NCBI GenBank assembly: GCA_034679985.1
Contig: JAXITR010000001.1
Coordinates: 75,098 to 139,097, forward strand
Source: CAMDTE01 sp034679985
Lineage (GTDB): Bacteria; Bacteroidota; Bacteroidia; Flavobacteriales; Schleiferiaceae
Direction: 5' to 3'
Length of the DNA: 64,000 bases
The notes under the pieces were generated by a model. It did no database searches. It was given only the letters and a program-made list of their open reading frames with translations, and had not been told where the DNA came from. This document shows positions 61,134 through 64,000 of the stretch, in pieces. A program made the position numbers and the translations under genes. Positions within the stretch are counted from its first letter, which is position 1, and each line of letters opens with the position of its first letter.

Positions 61134-61538
61134 ATGAATGCGTTCCGGAACCCCAAAGCCCACCGGAAGGTGGGCTTTTTTTGTACCCTCAAGCAGGCCT
61201 TTTTAGGCGTTGCTCTGCTGGCGCTTGCCCCTACCGGTTGTACCTACTACGGGACCACCGTGGGCCTGGAACAGCTCAACGAGCAGGTACGGCCCCGCTA
61301 CGTTCGGTACCGACTGGAACGCGAGCCCTTTACGGGATACGTCACCACGGATACCAGCCGATTCCGCACCAAAGACGGACTGAAAAACGGCATGGAGCGC
61401 GTGTTCTACCCCAGCGGCTCCTTGCGCCGCGAGATCAACTGGAAAAACGGCCTGCGCCACGGAACCGAGCGCATTTACGGTGCCGAAGGCGAGCAACTTG
61501 CGCGCATGCGCTGGACACGGGGCAAGGAGGCGCGGTAA
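61134..61538 (+). CDS. YwqK/MORN-like repeat lipoprotein
   Basis: 134 residues from ATG 61134. A long basic n-region and hydrophobic segment (AFLGVALLALAPTGC) end in a lipobox-like Cys36. The body contains MORN/YwqK-type repeats: GLKNGMERVFYPSGSLRREI and NWKNGLRHGTERIYGAEGEQ. Such repeats occur in small surface lipoproteins and in proteins loosely annotated as YwqK antitoxins; the function is unknown. The start is uncertain because the gdhA terminator hairpin (61155-61182) falls within codons 8-16 and no other ATG, GTG or TTG in frame follows it before the lipobox. Confidence 0.65.
   Translation: MNAFRNPKAHRKVGFFCTLKQAFLGVALLALAPTGCTYYGTTVGLEQLNEQVRPRYVRYRLEREPFTGYVTTDTSRFRTKDGLKNGMERVFYPSGSLRREINWKNGLRHGTERIYGAEGEQLARMRWTRGKEAR
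61155..61182 (+). terminator. Intrinsic terminator of gdhA, inside the next open frame
   Basis: AAAGCCCACC pairs with GGTGGGCTTT across a GGAA loop and is followed by TTTT. It is about 70 bases past the gdhA stop and 21 bases past the lipoprotein ATG. Confidence 0.8.
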
Positions 61539-61590
61539 GGCGCCCTTCCCCTCCGTCAGCACGCCATTGTCTGCTCGCCTCCGAACTGAA

Positions 61591-61648
61591 TATATTTGAG
61601 TATAATTATACCCGTTTTAAAATATATTTGAGTAATATTGTACTCAAA
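61591..61648 (+). promoter_or_regulatory. Promoter/operator region of the HipB-type gene
   Basis: Two copies of TATATTTGAGTA start at 61591 and 61623; each contains an exact -7 box TATATTTG. The second merges into a perfect inverted repeat, TTTGAGTA-N6-TACTCAAA (61627-61648), ending on the A of the ATG. GTATAATTATAC (61600-61611) is a further perfect palindrome. A bound dimer would cover the -7 box and the start codon, so autoregulation is likely. Confidence 0.7.
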
Positions 61649-61968
61649 TGATTGCATCCTCGCTCAAAGCTCTTCCGCCCAGCACCCAACGAACGTTGGA
61701 AACCCTGGGCGAAAACGTCCGCAAGGCGCGCCTGCGGCGCGCCCTCACCACCGCACGCGTAGCGGAACGCGCGGGAATCAGCCGCAAAACACTGTACCAA
61801 ATCGAACGGGGAAGCGCAGCCGTGGCCCTCGGCCACTACGCCGCGGTGCTTTTTGTGCTGGAATTAGACGACGAACTGGGTGGCGTGGGCGCCGCGGATC
61901 CCTTGGGACGAACCCTACAAGATGGACGGATGCTGGCGGCGCAACGAAACCGGAGGTCCGAAACGTAA
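61648..61968 (+). CDS. HipB-type XRE antitoxin-like regulator, no toxin gene adjacent
   Basis: 106 residues. The XRE helix-turn-helix spans about residues 18-75 (TLGENVRKARLRRALTTARV, ERAGISRKTLYQIERGSAAV). After it come ALGHYAAVLFVLELDDELG and ADPLGRTLQDGR, the C-terminal pattern of HipB-like antitoxins encoded before HipA-type kinases. No hipA lies next to it: after the stop there are 19 bases and then an oppositely oriented gene. It may be an orphan regulator. Its promoter carries clear palindromes, so the regulator is probably active. No Shine-Dalgarno sequence is seen. Confidence 0.78.
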   Translation: MIASSLKALPPSTQRTLETLGENVRKARLRRALTTARVAERAGISRKTLYQIERGSAAVALGHYAAVLFVLELDDELGGVGAADPLGRTLQDGRMLAAQRNRRSET

Positions 61969-61987
61969 GCGCGTAAATCTGGGGGGC

Positions 61988-62290
61988 TCAGCGCCGAACC
62001 CGACGGTCGCGGCGCAGTGCGCGACGCTCCATGCGGCGCACCTTTCTGATCATGCGGTCGCGCTTCAAACGCGCTTTGGCCAAGCGAAGCACGCGCCGCT
62101 TTTCCCGCAATTCCTTGCGGGATTCATGCACTTCCTTGCGGCGTTGTGCCAGGGTGGCTCGCGAAGGGGATGCCTCAACGGTGGGGGAAGCCGCAGAACG
62201 CGGAACGCGCGCCGTAGGACGGATTTGTGCGGTGCCGGATACGGTCACCAATACGGTCAAAAACAAAAGGAGAAGGGTGCGCACAACCAC
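61988..62290 (-). CDS. Small exported Arg/Lys-rich protein, unknown
   Basis: 100 residues. A signal peptide (LLLLFLTVLVTVSGTAQ) is followed by a strongly basic helical stretch: RRKEVHESRKELREKRRVLR and LAKARLKRDRMIRKVRRMER. No family is recognised. The start is GTG at 62290, immediately after the gatC stop (TAA then GTG), so the two genes are probably cotranscribed. Similar short basic secreted proteins occur in Bacteroidota without known function. The composition is unusual but the signal peptide is clean. Confidence 0.55.
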   Translation of the reverse strand: MVVRTLLLLFLTVLVTVSGTAQIRPTARVPRSAASPTVEASPSRATLAQRRKEVHESRKELREKRRVLRLAKARLKRDRMIRKVRRMERRALRRDRRVRR

Positions 62291-62566
62291 TTAACGACGC
62301 GGTACGCGAAAATAGTCTGTGTCTGCCCCGGGGGCATTTTTCATGGCCTCCGCATGGGAAACGGTCTGCTCCACGGCGTCGGGGCGCAATACGTTGACTT
62401 CGTCGGACAGATGGACCAAGGGTTCCACGCCTTCCAACTCCATGCGTTCGATCTTGGCCACAAAGCCCAAAATCTTCTCCATGTCCTGCTCCAATTGGGC
62501 CTTGCGTTCGGGAGCCAACGTCAAACGGGAAAGGTGGGCGAGTTTGTCTAGATCCAGTTGTGCCAT
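62291..62566 (-). CDS. gatC: Aspartyl/glutamyl-tRNA amidotransferase subunit C
   Basis: 91 residues from ATG 62566. GatC is the small structural subunit of the GatCAB enzyme that converts Glu-tRNA(Gln) or Asp-tRNA(Asn) to the amidated forms: LDLDKLAHLSRLTLAPERKA, QDMEKILGFVAKIERMELEG, VEPLVHLSDEVNVLRPDAVE and the C-terminal DTDYFRVPRR are diagnostic. gatA and gatB are not in the window. The promoter box TACCTTTG is 4 bases before the ATG, as for the carboxyltransferase gene at 29035. Confidence 0.94.
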   Translation of the reverse strand: MAQLDLDKLAHLSRLTLAPERKAQLEQDMEKILGFVAKIERMELEGVEPLVHLSDEVNVLRPDAVEQTVSHAEAMKNAPGADTDYFRVPRR

Positions 62567-62570
62567 GGGA

Positions 62571-62578
62571 CAAAGGTA
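62571..62578 (-). promoter_or_regulatory. -7 box TACCTTTG of gatC
   Basis: Exact match on the minus strand, four bases (TCCC) before the ATG at 62566. Confidence 0.65.
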
Positions 62579-62607
62579 CACCGATTGAGCGGATGTGCGG
62601 CTGCGCG

Positions 62608-63357
62608 TCAGGACTTCCGGTCCTCCGCTCGGTAGCGGTTCAGTTCTCCCAAAAGGAGGGCGTGCACCCGGTCCGACACCGCCTCTTGGTCCGCCACGGT
62701 GAGGCCGGTCACCTCAATGGGGGCGTGTACGGTAGCGCGGATCACGCCGGGGGAGCCTCCCAGACCAAAATCCGGGAAGCGTCGACGGTGGTCCGGGAAC
62801 GTGATGGGAAGAATGGGGGTTCCGCTCTCAATCGCCAGCTTGAAGGCACCCGCTTTGAACGGGGCCAGTAGGGTCTTGGGGTTCTTGGGGATGCCGCCTT
62901 CGGGGTAAATGCACAAACCGGTTCCGCGCGCCAAACGGCGCGCTGCTTTGTCCATGACGGCGCGTTTGGAGGCCAAAGAGGTGCGGTCCACCAGGATGGA
63001 GGTGCGTCGGTAAAAGAAACCAAACAGCGGGATTTTGGCCAGCTCCGCCTTGCCAATGAAAACGATGGGGGACTTTACGAGCCGGTAGCAAAACATGACG
63101 TCCAGCTCGGAGGTGTGGTTGCTCACCACAATGTAGGGCCGGTCCCAAGGAATTTGGGCCTCGTAACGCACCTTGCGCCAGAGGAACATGCCGTTTAAAA
63201 TGAACGCCGCCCAGCGTCGGGCCCAAGGATAAAACCGAGGAAAGTCCGATGCTGAGCGGGAAGTCCAGTACAGCCCAGGGCTTAGCAAGACGATGCTGAC
63301 GAGCATGCACCAGTAGTACCACAGGTGGTACAGCATGCCAAACGCCCGTTTCATCAA
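62608..63357 (-). CDS. plsC: 1-acyl-sn-glycerol-3-phosphate acyltransferase
   Basis: 249 residues. It acylates lysophosphatidic acid to phosphatidic acid at the inner membrane. An N-terminal hydrophobic segment (WYYWCMLVSIVLLSPGLYW) is followed by the catalytic NHTSELD motif (His81, Asp86; HX4D), the FIGKAELAKIPLFGFFYRR stretch, and the YPEGGIPK substrate site. Length and motifs are standard. The start overlaps the stop of the upstream accC gene by 4 bp, so lipid-synthesis genes are coupled. Confidence 0.93.
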   Translation of the reverse strand: MMKRAFGMLYHLWYYWCMLVSIVLLSPGLYWTSRSASDFPRFYPWARRWAAFILNGMFLWRKVRYEAQIPWDRPYIVVSNHTSELDVMFCYRLVKSPIVFIGKAELAKIPLFGFFYRRTSILVDRTSLASKRAVMDKAARRLARGTGLCIYPEGGIPKNPKTLLAPFKAGAFKLAIESGTPILPITFPDHRRRFPDFGLGGSPGVIRATVHAPIEVTGLTVADQEAVSDRVHALLLGELNRYRAEDRKS

Positions 63358-64000
63358 TGCAATTCGAACGACTCCATAAACTTCGTGGTGTAGTTTCCTG
63401 CCACAAAGTCGGGGTTGTCCATCAGCTGTCGGTGGAACGGAATGGTGGTTTTGACGCCCTCAATAACGAACTCGTCCAGTGCACGCTTCATCTTGTCGAT
63501 GGCCTCCTCGCGGGTGCGCGCCGTGGTGATGAGCTTGGCGATCATGGAGTCGTAGTGCGGCGGAATGGAGTAGCCCGCGTACACGTGGGTATCCAAGCGA
63601 ACGCCGTGCCCTCCGGGAGCGTGGAACACGGTAATTTTACCGGGAGCAGGACGGAAATTGTTGTACGGATCTTCCGCGTTGATGCGGCACTCAATGGCGT
63701 GCAATTCCGGTTCGTAGTTGCGTCCGCTGATGGCAACACCGGCGGCTACTTTGATCTGCTCGCGGATCAAATCGTAGTCAATGACCTGCTCCGTGATGGG
63801 GTGTTCCACCTGGATGCGGGTATTCATTTCCATGAAGTAGAAATTCCGGTGTTTGTCCACCAAGAATTCGACGGTTCCTGCACCTTCGTAGCCAATGTAC
63901 TCCGCTGCCTTAACGGCCGCAGCACCCATGGCGGCGCGCAATTCGGTGGTCATGAAGGGACTTGGGGTCTCCTCCACCAATTTTTGGTGACGACGCTGAA
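63354..64000 (-). CDS. accC: Biotin carboxylase, C-terminal part (5' end outside window)
   Basis: The frame is open to the right edge, so the N-terminus is missing. The ~215 visible residues hold the ATP-grasp end and C-terminal domain: FLVDKHRNFYFMEMNTRIQV with EHPITEQVIDYDLI, ECRINAEDPYNNFRPAPGKI, and YDSMIAKLITTARTREEAID, with the protein ending TTKFMESFELH. It carboxylates biotin on the carrier protein for acetyl-CoA carboxylase (or another acyl-CoA carboxylase). The protein ends soon after the biotin carboxylase domain, so it is a separate AccC rather than a fused subunit. It overlaps plsC by 4 bp. Confidence 0.95.
   Translation of the reverse strand, partial: QRRHQKLVEETPSPFMTTELRAAMGAAAVKAAEYIGYEGAGTVEFLVDKHRNFYFMEMNTRIQVEHPITEQVIDYDLIREQIKVAAGVAISGRNYEPELHAIECRINAEDPYNNFRPAPGKITVFHAPGGHGVRLDTHVYAGYSIPPHYDSMIAKLITTARTREEAIDKMKRALDEFVIEGVKTTIPFHRQLMDNPDFVAGNYTTKFMESFELH

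Overview
The window looks like a chromosomal piece of a fairly GC-rich member of the Bacteroidota, most likely Flavobacteriales-related. The evidence is: type IX secretion (T9SS) C-terminal sorting domains, an S46 dipeptidyl-peptidase, HU-CCDC81/SPOR and DUF2723 proteins, a DUF6341/DUF6427 gene pair, a SUF iron-sulfur system with DUF2480, and promoters of the Bacteroidota type (TTTG, about 20 bases, TAnnTTTG) with almost no Shine-Dalgarno sequences. No rRNA, CRISPR array, prophage or insertion sequence was seen. There is one tRNA. No stretch longer than about 230 bases lacks a gene.

Layout. 0-6.2 kb: end of a surface protein, a nitrilase/omega-amidase, SCO1, then a tightly overlapping copper operon of MbnP, an MbnH/MauG-like diheme enzyme, a periplasmic heavy-metal-binding protein and a TonB-dependent receptor. 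6.2-11.2 kb: ABC-F protein, orphan MacB-type ATPase, aldehyde dehydrogenase, unknown membrane protein. 11.4-19.4 kb: rimP-nusA-infB, a SulP transporter coupled to a beta-carbonic anhydrase, and a diacylglycerol kinase with a long disordered repeat-rich N-terminus. 19.5-29 kb: tRNA-Gln, a VWA/AAA+ pair, T9SS cargo proteins, a small XRE regulator/membrane-protein unit with a clear palindromic operator, and an acyl-CoA carboxylase beta subunit. 29.1-35.4 kb: an XRE-Panacea antitoxin-like gene with a broken partner, lepA, an aminotransferase, and a DPP7-like S46 peptidase. 35.4-42.9 kb: GH31 glucosidase, a TonB-receptor remnant cut off by a DUF4143 ATPase with tandem 32-bp palindromes, then DUF3050, DUF2480, sufT, sufE and sufS. 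43-47 kb: three exported proteins of unclear role. 47-51.3 kb: purD, DUF6341/DUF6427, thioesterase, HU-CCDC81/SPOR protein. 51.5-55.4 kb: sufA-sufB-sufC-sufD. 55.4-64 kb: DUF2723 membrane protein, thiL, gdhA, a YwqK-like lipoprotein, an orphan HipB-type regulator, gatC, plsC and the end of accC.

How the genes work together. The copper block at the left is the best candidate for a little-described system: the MbnP/MbnH pair is known for making a kynurenine copper site, and here it sits with an outer-membrane receptor, a periplasmic metal-binding protein and the cytochrome-oxidase copper chaperone SCO1. The SUF machinery is split into two divergently oriented operons, sufABCD and sufSET-DUF2480-DUF3050, separated by about 8.6 kb of exported-protein and housekeeping genes. 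Several genes share one promoter geometry, a -7 box ending 4-6 bases before the start codon, which predicts leaderless mRNAs.
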